Shown in pieces: positions 9,560-18,520 of a DNA stretch of 64,000 bases. Origin of the DNA: JAGVPT01 sp963717445 (lineage in GTDB: Bacteria > Bacteroidota > Ignavibacteria > UBA10030 > UBA8401); the NCBI GenBank assembly GCA_963717445.1, contig OY970334.1, positions 1,612,001 to 1,676,000 of the forward strand. Direction: 5' to 3'. A model generated the notes under the pieces. That model made no database searches and was not told the origin of the DNA. It worked only from the letters and a program-made list of their open reading frames with translations. Numbering within the stretch: position 1 is the first letter of the stretch; every line of letters starts with the position of its first letter. The translations under genes were made by a program, and so were the position numbers.

Positions 9560-9982
9560 AAACTGTAGGGTGTCTCATCGCTCGAGGCGCTTTAGCGTTT
9601 AATATCTTTCCGCGAGATCATGCAGATAGCCGAAGACATCTCCAACAGGTTTTCCCTTCGTCTGGAATCTGATGTCGCCGCAGTGACTTTTTTAGTTCGA
9701 CGTTCAGTAGCGCCTCTTGTGTGAAATCGAAGCGCCGTACTTTAACAATGAATCGGAAAAGCATGGCAGCTCCGGGGAATTACACCAAAAAGATACAGGT
9801 GACGTAGCACCAATTTTCTGGAAGCGGTGCACGCGGGCGATGGTGCTTTCAAAAAGCGCGCGGCCGCTTGTTCTTTTGCATTTTTTGACGGAGTTGAATT
9901 CAAAAGTAACCGTGTCAATTGCTAATGGACTTTCTCGCACTAAGAGTTTCTTGCAGTATTACTCCATCTCGCCGACATTCCT
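9560..9982. other. Intergenic region between intact kinase and kinase remnant
   Basis: About 420 bases without a supported gene. Positions about 9889-9930 (TTTGACGG.GTTGAATTCAA) resemble the leader of the small membrane protein gene at about 15574-15616 on the same strand. Nothing else recognised. Confidence 0.5.
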
Positions 9983-10805
9983 TTAATGGCCCGGAAGCGA
10001 GAAATAAAATGTGGCTCCCTCGTCCACTTTTCCTTCCGCCCATGTTCTCCCGCCATGTCGTTGAATGATCCGCCGCACGTTCGCCAGCCCGATCCCTGTT
10101 CCTTCAAACTCATCCGACCGATGCAGCCGCTGGAAAACGCCGAAAAGTTTATCGGCGTACTGCATATCGAACCCCGCACCGTTATCACGGACAAAGAATT
10201 CATATTCATCGGGCTTCGCCGCACGGCCGATTTCTATCTCCGTTTTTTCACACCGGCGGGTATATTTGACCGCGTTACCGAGAAGGTTTTGAAAGACAAG
10301 CCGGAGCATGGCTTCATCGGCTTCGACTTCAGGCAAAACACGGATGTTCCATGTCATATCTCTTCCGAGCGTTTCTTCCTTCAAGCTATCAACTGCTTCC
10401 TTAACCATCCGGTCAAGATTAACTTTGGCTGCACGCATCTCAGTGCGCCCCATGCGCGAGAAAACCAAAAGTTCATCAATAAGCACTCCCATTTGCTTTG
10501 CAGAATCCGATATCCTTGTGAGGAATCCGCGCCCCTTCTCATCGAGCGTCCACGCCGCATGTTTTAACAGAAGGTCCGCGAAACCGTCGATATGCCTCAG
10601 AGGCGCTCGAAGGTCGTGTGAGACGGGATAGCTGAATGCTTCAAGCTCTTTGTTTGCCGCTTCGAACCTCGTGTGCATGCTCTACCCAGCCGGAGGACTC
10701 AATAAGCGAGGTTATGCTCCCGTACGAAACCATACCGATAACGACGAGAATTACTAGAGAAAGCAAAAACCCTGCCCCAATCTTCGCTCCGACGGACCAC
10801 TTCAT
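9983..10805 (-). pseudogene. Histidine kinase remnant with internal deletion and frame change
   Basis: From an ATG at 10805 the frame reads MKWSVGAKIGAGFLLSLVIL, a membrane helix, then SSGWVEHAHEV, which resembles the start of a CHASE3 sensor domain. It terminates after 54 residues. In another frame, starting near 10678, comes EAANKELEAFSYPVSHDLRAPLRH and a complete HisKA-HATPase module ending TFYFSLPGH. So the sensor's middle and the linker are missing and the two ends are out of frame. The C-terminal part is a close paralogue of residues ~395-620 of the kinase at 7682-9559. The 231-residue kinase core could still be translated by itself, but no good ribosome site is seen. Confidence 0.8.
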
Positions 10806-11031
10806 ATCTTATTACTCCCTTCCTAATGTGGAATAAAATTTATGCTTTCTTTTTCATGGTATTTCGTCGATGTATTTTTAGATAAATAACTCTCCGGATC
10901 CATTTGTGTGCTCTCGTATAAAATATTCTTTGCCACGCAACAAAAAATGGAAACGATTCAAAGAGATTTTATATTTTTGTGCTAGAGTGATTTTGAGGTA
11001 TACAATCTGCAATACCGGAATTTATTCTCAC

Positions 11032-11445
11032 TCATCGTGCTGGGATCCGTGACGGTCCAAATGTTACATGAAACATTGACTCCAGAAGCGCCGACATTTT
11101 ATTCGTCAGCTCCGACTTCGTCACGAAGTCATCCGCTCCGGCCATGCTGGCAGCCTTTCGGTATTCGTCGCTCTCATGAATTGTCAAAATGACAATTTTC
11201 GGCGATCCTGTTTCCTGTTTTATCAAACGGGTCGCGACCAATCCGCCGATCCCCGGCATTGCGCAATCCATAAGAACGAGATCGGGCTTAAGTTCTACCG
11301 ACAACCTCACTGCTTCCTCTCCCGAAGTTGCTTTTCCAACGCAGTTGAGATCGCTACTGCCTAATGAGGCCAGGTATCGCTCGACCGAGTCGAGAAAGTT
11401 TTCATTATCATCCACCAAAAGAAATCGCACCATGTTCGACATCAC
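11032..11445 (-). CDS. Single-domain response regulator
   Basis: 137 residues, one receiver domain: acidic pair in FLLVDDNENF, phospho-Asp in LVLMDCAMPGIGG, Thr in VILTIHES and Lys in DDFVTKSEL. The sequence resembles the receiver half of NarL/FixJ-type regulators but the DNA-binding half is absent and the protein ends soon after the receiver. It stands alone between the kinase remnant and the NarL-type pair, so its partner is unclear; the remnant kinase may once have been the partner. Confidence 0.88.
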   Translation of the reverse strand: MMSNMVRFLLVDDNENFLDSVERYLASLGSSDLNCVGKATSGEEAVRLSVELKPDLVLMDCAMPGIGGLVATRLIKQETGSPKIVILTIHESDEYRKAASMAGADDFVTKSELTNKMSALLESMFHVTFGPSRIPAR

Positions 11446-11573
11446 CGATCAGGATTGATGATTTACTTCTCCGCATCCACGGAAAATATAGTGGAGGCAT
11501 CCTCATCGGGCAATCGGGATAAGACCTGAATACGGGGAGAAAGATACCTGAGTGGGTACAGACCCCCCGGAAG

Positions 11574-11600
11574 AAGAACGCCTCAACCCGGCGCGTTCTT
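11574..11600 (-). terminator. Stem-loop downstream of the NarL-type regulator
   Basis: Perfect 8-bp arms AAGAACGC and GCGTTCTT with an 11-base loop, about 40 bases past the stop of the leftward regulator gene. The T-tract is weak on the minus strand, so termination is only probable. Confidence 0.5.
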
Positions 11601-11639
11601 TTAGCAGATAAAATACGGCTTCAAAGAGAATAAGCCGAA

Positions 11640-12296
11640 CTAGCCTTCGGGCGAAACCACACCAACCTGCAAGGCATATCGGACAAGCCCGGCAATATCA
11701 TGGATATTAAGACGATCCATGAGTTGTGTCCTGTGCGTTTCTACAGTCTTCGGACTTACATTGAGTATCCCGGCAATTTCTTTGGTCGTTCGCCCTTCCG
11801 CGATCAACTGAAGGATTTCGCGTTGCCGCAGTGTCAAAGCCTCGACCTTCACTTCATTATTCTGCTCCAGTGCGGTAAACTCTTCGACAAGATGCGTCGA
11901 GACCACCGGCGAAAGATATTTCTGACCGCGAGCAACAGCCGTGAGCGCCACTTCGAGTTCGGATGTTGCTGCGTCTTTGATGAGATACCCCATCACGCCT
12001 ATGTGAAGAGCCTTCGAGACGTACTCCCTAGCCGAGTGCATGCTGAGGATAATGACACGGCAATGAGGAAATGTCTTTATGATACGCTCTGCCGCTTCGA
12101 GGCCGTTAAGTCCGCTCATGGCAATGTCCATCAACACAACGTCCGGTTGCAACTTCTCCACCAGCTCGACAGCTTCGCGTCCGGTGCCGGCTTCCGCAAC
12201 AACATCAACCCATCCAATGTTTTTAAGAAGAGACCGCATACCCGCACGCACAAGTGTATGGTCGTCCGCAAGAATGACTTTTAGTCTATGCATCAT
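11640..12296 (-). CDS. NarL/FixJ-family response regulator
   Basis: About 218 residues: receiver domain (VILADDHTLV, phospho-Asp in VVLMDIAMSGLNG, Lys in GYLIKDAATSE) and a C-terminal LuxR-type helix-turn-helix (LTLRQREILQLIAEGRTTKE, then VSPKTVETHRTQLMDRLNI). The ATG at 12296 is chosen because GGAAGG lies 4-5 bases before it; a TTG at 12311 overlapping the kinase stop is the alternative. It follows the HisKA_3-type kinase gene directly, so kinase and regulator are a NarX/NarL-like pair. Confidence 0.9.
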   Translation of the reverse strand: MMHRLKVILADDHTLVRAGMRSLLKNIGWVDVVAEAGTGREAVELVEKLQPDVVLMDIAMSGLNGLEAAERIIKTFPHCRVIILSMHSAREYVSKALHIGVMGYLIKDAATSELEVALTAVARGQKYLSPVVSTHLVEEFTALEQNNEVKVEALTLRQREILQLIAEGRTTKEIAGILNVSPKTVETHRTQLMDRLNIHDIAGLVRYALQVGVVSPEG

Positions 12297-12307
12297 TTTC
12301 CCTTCCG

Positions 12308-15262
12308 TCAAATGGCTTGTTTCTCCCCGTTTGATTCTCCTATTGGGAGCCGTGCACTTACAGTCGTTCCTTTCCCAACCACAGATTTAAACTCCAGCGA
12401 TCCGCCGAGAAGAGAAACCCTCTCCTGCATCCCAAGGATACCGAATGTTTTACTCCTAACGGCCTCGGCCATAGCCCGGTCAACATCAAAGCCCATGCCG
12501 TCATCGCGTATACTCATGGTAAGTTCCGCCGGGTTCTGTTTCATTTCAATTTCCACATGATGTGCCTTGCCGTGCTTAGCAATGTTCGTAAGAGCTTCCT
12601 GAGCGATCCGGAAACTTGCTGTCTCAAGATCGGTGTCGAATCTTTCGGAAATACCTTCCGCAATAAGGTTTCCGGCAAAGCCTGCTCTGTGCTGAAATCG
12701 TTCCAGTTGCCAGCGCAGTGCTGCAATGAGGCCAAGGTCATCCAGGATGGACGGGCGTAGTTCAAGCGACAGGTTTCTGACTTCGCTCAAACACGCGTCG
12801 AGCATCATAATGTCGTCGTTCAGTCGGTGGATAAGCTCGTCCGGCAGTTGATTCCGGCGTATGACCTCGAGGTCGATTTTCGTTGCAGTGAGAATCTGGC
12901 CGATTTCATCGTGAAGCTCTCTGGCGATTTGCCGACGCTCGTTTTCCTGGATTTCGAGAAGCCGATGGGAAAGCCGCCGGATCCGCCGCTCTGTAGCATG
13001 GAGGGCAACCTCGACTTTCTTCCTTCCCGTTATATCAATGCACACTCCAGAAATAAGACCTTCCTCGAGTGTCACGCTCATGATGATAGTTTTCACGGAA
13101 TCGTCCCTCGTCAGAAATTCCGCTTCAAACTCCGTGGCTTTTCCGTCCACTTTGAGAAGCTCGACGAGTCGCGCATGATCACTTCTGTTCCTGTAGAGAC
13201 TTTGGAGGGTCGATGAGCCGAGCTCATCAATGCTGCTGTATCCGGCCATCTGAACAAAGCCGGAGTTGGCAAAAATAAGCTCACCATCTAGTGTAGCTTG
13301 AAAGACCCCCACGGTTGCGGTGTCCACGAGGTCATGATACTTTTTCTCCGAAGCAATAATGGCCCGTTCAGCGTGAACACGCTCTGTGATATCTCTTCCA
13401 GTCGAAACGAAGTGGGTGATATTTCCTTGTTGATCTCTCAGCGGTGAAATGGTTTTTTCCTCGAAGTACAACTCGCCGTTTTTTTTGCGATTCGTCAATA
13501 TGGATCGAAAAGCTTCGCCTCAATTAATAGTTTCCCACAGGTTGTTATAGAATTCTTGATCATGCGCTCCCGACTTGACGATTCGCGGTGTACTGCCGAT
13601 TGCCTTCTCCTTATCGTAACCAGTGAGTTCTACAAATGCACCATTCACATATTCAATGATACCGGCCTTATTGGTGATAAAGACATTGTCCGGTGATTGT
13701 TCGGTTGCCCGAAAGAATTTCCGCAATCCTTCTTCACCTTGTTTGCGTTTCGTGATATCCTGATTGACGCCGTACGTTTTTATCGTTCGTCTTTCGCTAT
13801 CTTTCACCACAAAAAAACGCACCGCAATAAAGCCTACCTCGCCGTCTGCGGATATGATGCGGTGCTCCAATTCACGGCTGAAATGCGGGTCGTCAGACTT
13901 AATTGCCGCCTCGATCTCTTTCCCCACGACCGATCTCTCGTCCGGATGCACGAAACGTTCGGCATACTGCTTGGATGACATTGTATATCCACCTTCTTTT
14001 TCGGCTGTTGTACGAAGAAGTTTATAAAACTGGTCATTGAACGTAAAGAGATCTTTTGAAACATCGTACTCCCAAGGCCCTAGATGCGCAATCTCAAGGG
14101 CGTTTGAGAGTAATGCTTCACTAGTTCGCAACGCGATCTCTGCATTTTTGCGTGCAGTAATATCGGCCGTCACCGCAACCGACCGGGAACCGGGCAGCGG
14201 GGCTGCGCTCACAATAGTCCATGCTATCGCTCCATCCTCCTTTACAACTCCTATTTCAGTGTCGGGGATTTGTCGTTGTTCCTTGATCGCCCGTGAGCTT
14301 GGAAATTCTTCAACCGGCATTGGAGTGCCGTCGGCACGGAGATATTTTCTCCGCACGTAGTGGCCTTCAAGCAATCCTTGTGTCGACATTCCTAGAATTG
14401 TTTGCAGGGCAGGATTCATTTCGATGATTTTCCCTTCCTTGTCTAAAATTGAGATGCCTGCCGGCAAAATCGCAAAGATTGTCTTAAGGTCCCCTTCGCG
14501 CGCGCTGAGTTTCTCTTCCGCTTCCTTGCGTTCAGTGATGTCGGTTTTCGTCCCGTACCATTTGACGATCTTTCCTGACTCGTCGCTGAGCGGCACGGCG
14601 CGGATCAATAACCAGCGGTAATCCCCATGAACACGCCGCAGACGCGCTTCCGCTTCCAGGGGCTCACCAGCCGCCAAAGCCGCTCGCCACTGGCCGACAA
14701 GCCTTGCATTGTCTTCTGGGTGAATCACCGCCGTCCAACGCCAGTCGCCCACGTCGTCCAATGATAGTCCCGTAAATTCCTGGTGAACTTGATTGATAAA
14801 ATCCAGAGAACCGTCAGGTTGAGCGGTCCAGACCAGCGCAGGAATGGTGTTGATAACGAGTTGGAGTTGGGCTTTACTTCGTCGGAGTGTTTCTTCACTA
14901 CGTCTGAGCAATTCTGATGAACGCTTTTGCAAGCCTATGAGAGACACAACGACGAGTGCAAAAAATGAAAAAAAGAGAAGACGCGGTAAATAAGTGTTCT
15001 CAACGGCAAATGAATTGGTTGGAGGCAAAAAGCAGTACTCTAATGCCAGAACAGCCAGTATCGTCGCGAGAAAACCCGGCCCAAGTCCGCCAAACCAAGC
15101 ACTAAACATGACTGCACAGAGAAACAGCGATACATAAACAGCAGTACCCAAATCAGGCTTGATCCACAAAAGGATGACAGTTGAGAAGACGACCGAAAGA
15201 ACGGCAACGCCGTAGCTCAAGATCACAGGCGATTTTGAGAAATCGTTATTCATAAGTTTCAC
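12308..15262 (-). pseudogene. Multi-PAS NarX-type histidine kinase interrupted by an in-frame TGA
   Basis: The whole frame is 985 codons with a single TGA at 13520-13522. The first part (580 residues) has an N-terminal four-helix DUF4118/KdpD-like membrane module (~15-120) and four PAS/PAC units. The stop falls inside the next PAS domain: NNLWETIN-stop-GEAFRS, where family members have Arg or Lys. The second part (after the stop, same frame) completes that PAS, has one further PAS, then a HisKA_3 domain with the phospho-His in RQIARELHDEIGQ and an HATPase. CGA or AGA to TGA is a one-base change. Either the gene is dead or split, or the base is wrong. Partner regulator: 11640-12296. Confidence 0.85.
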
Positions 15263-15372
15263 AGCAGGCTCCCTTCAATTTCGAATTACCAGCGGACACG
15301 TTCTGTTTGCCCAATAGATTTCCGGGAGGTTGGAAACGGAAGTCACTACGATGTCCATCAGATTTCCAAGAC

Positions 15373-15558
15373 TCAATTTCTTAAGACTGACCGGCAAAAG
15401 TGTGTCTTACATAGAATCGGAGCCTTGTGCCTAGCGACTAAAAAGAAGAATATGAAAATCCCACTGAGTTGAGCGATGAAGATAAAAATCGAAGCAGCAG
15501 TAATCTTTTGAAGGTGGTGTAACCAATCAATGGTATTGTCAAAAAGCTTTGTGGTCAT
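15373..15558 (-). CDS. Small membrane protein, unknown
   Basis: 61 residues, MTTKLFDNTIDWLHHLQKIT followed by one strongly hydrophobic helix (IFIFIAQLSGIFIFFFLVA) and a basic tail. The start at 15558 is chosen because GGAGG lies six bases before the ATG, one of the best ribosome sites in the window. No family recognised. It sits about 110 bases upstream of the multi-PAS kinase gene, same direction. Confidence 0.55.
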   Translation of the reverse strand: MTTKLFDNTIDWLHHLQKITAASIFIFIAQLSGIFIFFFLVARHKAPILCKTHFCRSVLRN

Positions 15559-16339
15559 TTCTTCCTCCACATTCTTTGACGAAATCGAATTCAATAGCAA
15601 TCGGGTCAATCGCTACTCAATTCCTCTACACCGTAATCCTATAACGGCATAGAGGGGAAAAAGGTTCACGTTTGACAGTGCCTCCATCATTGCAATATTT
15701 CTCCGAACGGAAAACGCTGCGAGATAATTTTTCATTTCTTTAAGCATGCCTTCAACTGTAACCTCTTATCCATTACGAAGAGTATGTTTGCCATTGTAGA
15801 ACTGAATAGTCAATTCATGATTTGAGAAATCTGAAAAATCGCCTCTCGCCAAGCCGCTAAGGCGCAAGAACTTGATTTTTGAATCATTTTGCGACTTTGC
15901 GTCTGGCGAAGCCATCCCTATGGATTTGTGTGAGCCATACTTTTAAAATTATTCAGAAGTCTCAATTTAACACTTGTTTCACAATAATTTTTAAACAAAT
16001 CAAATTTTGCGAAATTAGCAGACAAGGCATCCGCAAGCGTCGTATCATCATCTCGTCAGACTTTGTGAAGCATCATCGATCTGAACATGGCTGAACAGGC
16101 AAGAAAAAGTCTCTCAGCAAATATCATGAACCGTTCCGAATGCAAATCCTCCCTACACGAGGAGAACATTTGGAGTGAATTTACACCAACACTTGATGAA
16201 AAGCTACAAAAAAATATCCTCGGAGGTTCTCATCTGATCAAAAATATTCCGTGCGATCTTTTTATCGGTATTTATTCGCACGAGAATATACGTATCCACT
16301 CCGCTTGCTACCCTGACTCACTTCTTCTCTTCCTTAGTC
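15559..16339. other. Long intergenic region
   Basis: About 780 bases. It contains the interspersed repeat at 15841-15963. An open frame at 16087-16365 on the plus strand has no ribosome site or recognisable sequence and is not called. Nothing else seen. Confidence 0.6.
15841..15963 (+). repeat. Interspersed ~125-bp repeat, copy 1
   Basis: Begins CTCTCGCCAAGCCGCTAAGG and ends TAAAATTATTCAGAAGTCTC. A highly similar copy lies in opposite orientation at 38510-38641. Non-coding; part is related to the CGCTAAG/TTTGCG motif family also seen at 34782-34859. Confidence 0.8.
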
Positions 16340-16858
16340 TCATTCTCTCATACTTTCTGAACTGAGAATTTTTTTGTTGAAAGCTCGAATGTTTGAGAGG
16401 CACGTTACAAGGTGACTCTCCCAAGCGGTGTTCCCAACCGACACTGCAAATGCCGAGCGGCAACTCTGAGCATAGCTATCATCGGGAATGGCAGCATTCA
16501 AGAAAAACCAGAGTGCATCATCAAGGCTATCATTGTCGTGATACACGGATCTGAAACGATATTCATCATACAGGGAAACATTTAGCATCTGAGCCGCTTC
16601 GTTGAAAATGTCAGCGACATGCCCGCAATCCGGGCCCCATGTAGATAAATATACAAGCCCCTCTTCCAGAAGATCGCTAGGAATGTTACGAACGTTGGCA
16701 GGCTTTTCCGCGAGGCCATCCATCGCTACCAGCATAGTAAAGTGCCGGCCCGCGTGTTCCGGCAACGGTAGAATCTCATTAAAATGATTAACCGAAAGCA
16801 ATGTAACGATACGCTTGAATGAGTCCGGCTCTTTGAATGTAGTTACTGTTTGCGACAT
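16340..16858 (-). CDS. Hypothetical protein
   Basis: 172 residues, soluble, no signal peptide or membrane segment. Visible landmarks are HAGRHFTMLVAMDGLAEKP, the acidic stretch STWGPDCGHVADIFNEA and YHDNDSLDDALWFFLNAAIP, a pattern suggesting a small alpha/beta domain of a conserved hypothetical family. I cannot name it with confidence. No clear ribosome site precedes the ATG. It stands alone in a gene-poor stretch. Confidence 0.65.
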   Translation of the reverse strand: MSQTVTTFKEPDSFKRIVTLLSVNHFNEILPLPEHAGRHFTMLVAMDGLAEKPANVRNIPSDLLEEGLVYLSTWGPDCGHVADIFNEAAQMLNVSLYDEYRFRSVYHDNDSLDDALWFFLNAAIPDDSYAQSCRSAFAVSVGNTAWESHLVTCLSNIRAFNKKILSSESMRE

Positions 16859-17056
16859 TATCGTTGCGTACTTCTATCGAGGCCTTGAACTATCTCCAAT
16901 GAGAATTTTTGCTGTCGGCAAGTAAGAGATCCCGTCACATTCCACAAACTCCGCAACTCAACCACGGGGCGCTGTCGACCGCAGCAAAAGGAGGGGACTC
17001 ACAGGGATGCCCTCCATGCAACTCCAGCGTGTGTTCATATCGAACAATCGGATAAT

Positions 17057-17446
17057 CTAAATCTTGCTACGCTGTTGTAGGGAGTAGTGGATATGGCGCA
17101 CGATTTCCCGCTCAAGAGGATTCCGTACCTTGCCGCTAAAATTTTGCACGACGAGCATATTAACTCCATTAAGGAGCGCAATGCCCGAGAAAGCAAAACC
17201 GAAAGGGAGGAGATCCTGATTGAAAATAAAACCGACCATGAAAAAAATTACCAACAGAACAAGGTTCAACCCTTGAACTTTCTTGGGTTCATGGTTCCCG
17301 TTCAGAATGTACACGAGAGAAAGGAGCACAACCCTCGTTCCCTTTTCAAGGTAAAACGTCTTTTCACCCACAGCGTGAATGTCGGCACGGGCAGCGACTG
17401 TTTTGCCGTAATGCTCGCTTCGAGTGGTGAAACTTAAAGTATCCAT
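17057..17446 (-). CDS. Hypothetical small membrane protein
   Basis: About 129 residues from the ATG at 17446 (MDTLSFTTRSEHYGKTVAAR); the frame is open further up to a TTG at 17512. Two hydrophobic helices (LNLVLLVIFFMVGFIF and LLPFGFAFSGIALLNGVNML) follow a ~55-residue polar N-terminal region containing YLEKGTRVVLLSLVYIL. The polar end RNPLEREIVRHIHYSLQQRSK is probably cytoplasmic. No family recognised. Confidence 0.5.
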   Translation of the reverse strand: MDTLSFTTRSEHYGKTVAARADIHAVGEKTFYLEKGTRVVLLSLVYILNGNHEPKKVQGLNLVLLVIFFMVGFIFNQDLLPFGFAFSGIALLNGVNMLVVQNFSGKVRNPLEREIVRHIHYSLQQRSKI

Positions 17447-17735
17447 ATTGGTTTTGAGGTCAATGCTGGTCTTCGTCAGGCTTATAGTGAACTGTTTTAC
17501 TGCATACAGCAAACAACATATAGCGAAAGGAAAAATACGTATGTGATATGATATTGAAACGGAACAACGATGTAAGCGGTCTTCCCAAAAAATATTACCC
17601 GCGCAGGCCCTTCTCCCCCCGTGAAGGGCATCAGGGCTTTATTATGTGAGTTAACGGGATAAGATAGAAGGATGAGTCCGAAGGAGCAATACCAAGAATC
17701 AGGTATTTATAAAAGGGCTAATTTACGGGGGGAAA

Positions 17736-18410
17736 CTACACAATTCGGTTTTTTACCGCTTTGACAACCAATTTCTGGCGGCTGTGGATATCGAGTTTAT
17801 GGAAAATATTCCTTAAATGGGTTTCGACGGTAAAACGGCTTATGAAGAGTTTTTGGGCTATTTCAACGTTATTCATTCCTTGAGTCACTAATTTTAGCAC
17901 ACCCTTCTCCCGTGGTGAAAGATTATACACATTTTCTGCATCCCCCCATCCGACATACGCCGCCATCATTTTTTTTGTAATTGTTGCATTGAGCGGCATG
18001 CCCCCCTGCTGAACGCTCTCAATTGCCCGTACGATTTCAGCCGGCGAAGAAGATTTTAGCAGGTATCCTGAAGCTCCCCGATTCATTGCCGCCCGGATAT
18101 TCTCATCAAGTTCATAGGAGGTAAGCATAATAATGTTAGTTCCCGGAGACAGTCCCTTGATCGGGATGATTCCATCGAGGCCGTTCATTGCAGGCATTTT
18201 GATGTCCAAGAGAATAACGCTCGGCGGAGAACTCTCTGTTTCGAGGTCCCGGAGAAGAGATCTACACGATTGATAAAATCTTTGACAATCAACTGTCTTG
18301 CTTTTGTTCAAATTCGCCGCAAGAACTAGGCAGAAATTTTTATTGTCGTCGACAATCCATGTCGCAATCTTATCCTGATTGCTTTGATCCTCTGGTTGCA
18401 TGAGCGTCAA
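17736..18410 (-). CDS. NarL/FixJ-family response regulator
   Basis: 224 residues. Receiver with the acidic pair in TWIVDDNKNF, phospho-Asp in VILLDIKMPAMNG, Thr in IIMLTSYE and Lys in GYLLKSSS. The C-terminal LuxR-type helix-turn-helix reads LSPREKGVLKLVTQG then ISRFTVETHLRNIFHKLDI. It lies downstream of the PAS kinase at 18521-20053 in the same direction, its probable phosphate donor. The 110-base gap between them holds an interspersed repeat. Confidence 0.9.
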   Translation of the reverse strand: MTLMQPEDQSNQDKIATWIVDDNKNFCLVLAANLNKSKTVDCQRFYQSCRSLLRDLETESSPPSVILLDIKMPAMNGLDGIIPIKGLSPGTNIIMLTSYELDENIRAAMNRGASGYLLKSSSPAEIVRAIESVQQGGMPLNATITKKMMAAYVGWGDAENVYNLSPREKGVLKLVTQGMNNVEIAQKLFISRFTVETHLRNIFHKLDIHSRQKLVVKAVKNRIV

Positions 18411-18413
18411 TAC

Positions 18414-18520
18414 TTTCTTTCACAAAGAATTTTAAAGTCGCGACTGCTCAGAAATATGTTCTTTGTTGTGCTCTTCGCGAATTTTCTGGATAATTCTATG
18501 TTTTGTGTACTTTTACTGAA
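18414..18520 (-). repeat. Diverged ~105-bp repeat, copy 1
   Basis: Shares TTCTTTCACAAAG, a central CTTCGCGA and GGATAATT..ATGTTT..TGTAC with a copy at 26465-26569. Lies between the kinase stop and the start of the NarL-type regulator. Confidence 0.55.

Noticed and set aside
9704..9940. 78-codon open frame between the two kinases
   Set aside because: No ribosome site and no hydrophobic or domain pattern; better seen as part of a duplicated leader region.
13520..13522. Selenocysteine or programmed read-through at the kinase TGA
   Set aside because: The position corresponds to an ordinary Arg/Lys in PAS domains and is not a redox site; a mutation or base error is simpler.
16087..16365. 92-codon open frame on the plus strand
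   Set aside because: No ribosome site, no recognisable domain, partly overlaps the called minus-strand gene, and begins just after a non-coding repeat.
17560..17640. GG-N10-GC spacing in the GC-rich sequence upstream of the small membrane protein
   Set aside because: The surrounding bases do not fit TGGCAC or TTGC; it is a by-product of G-rich sequence.
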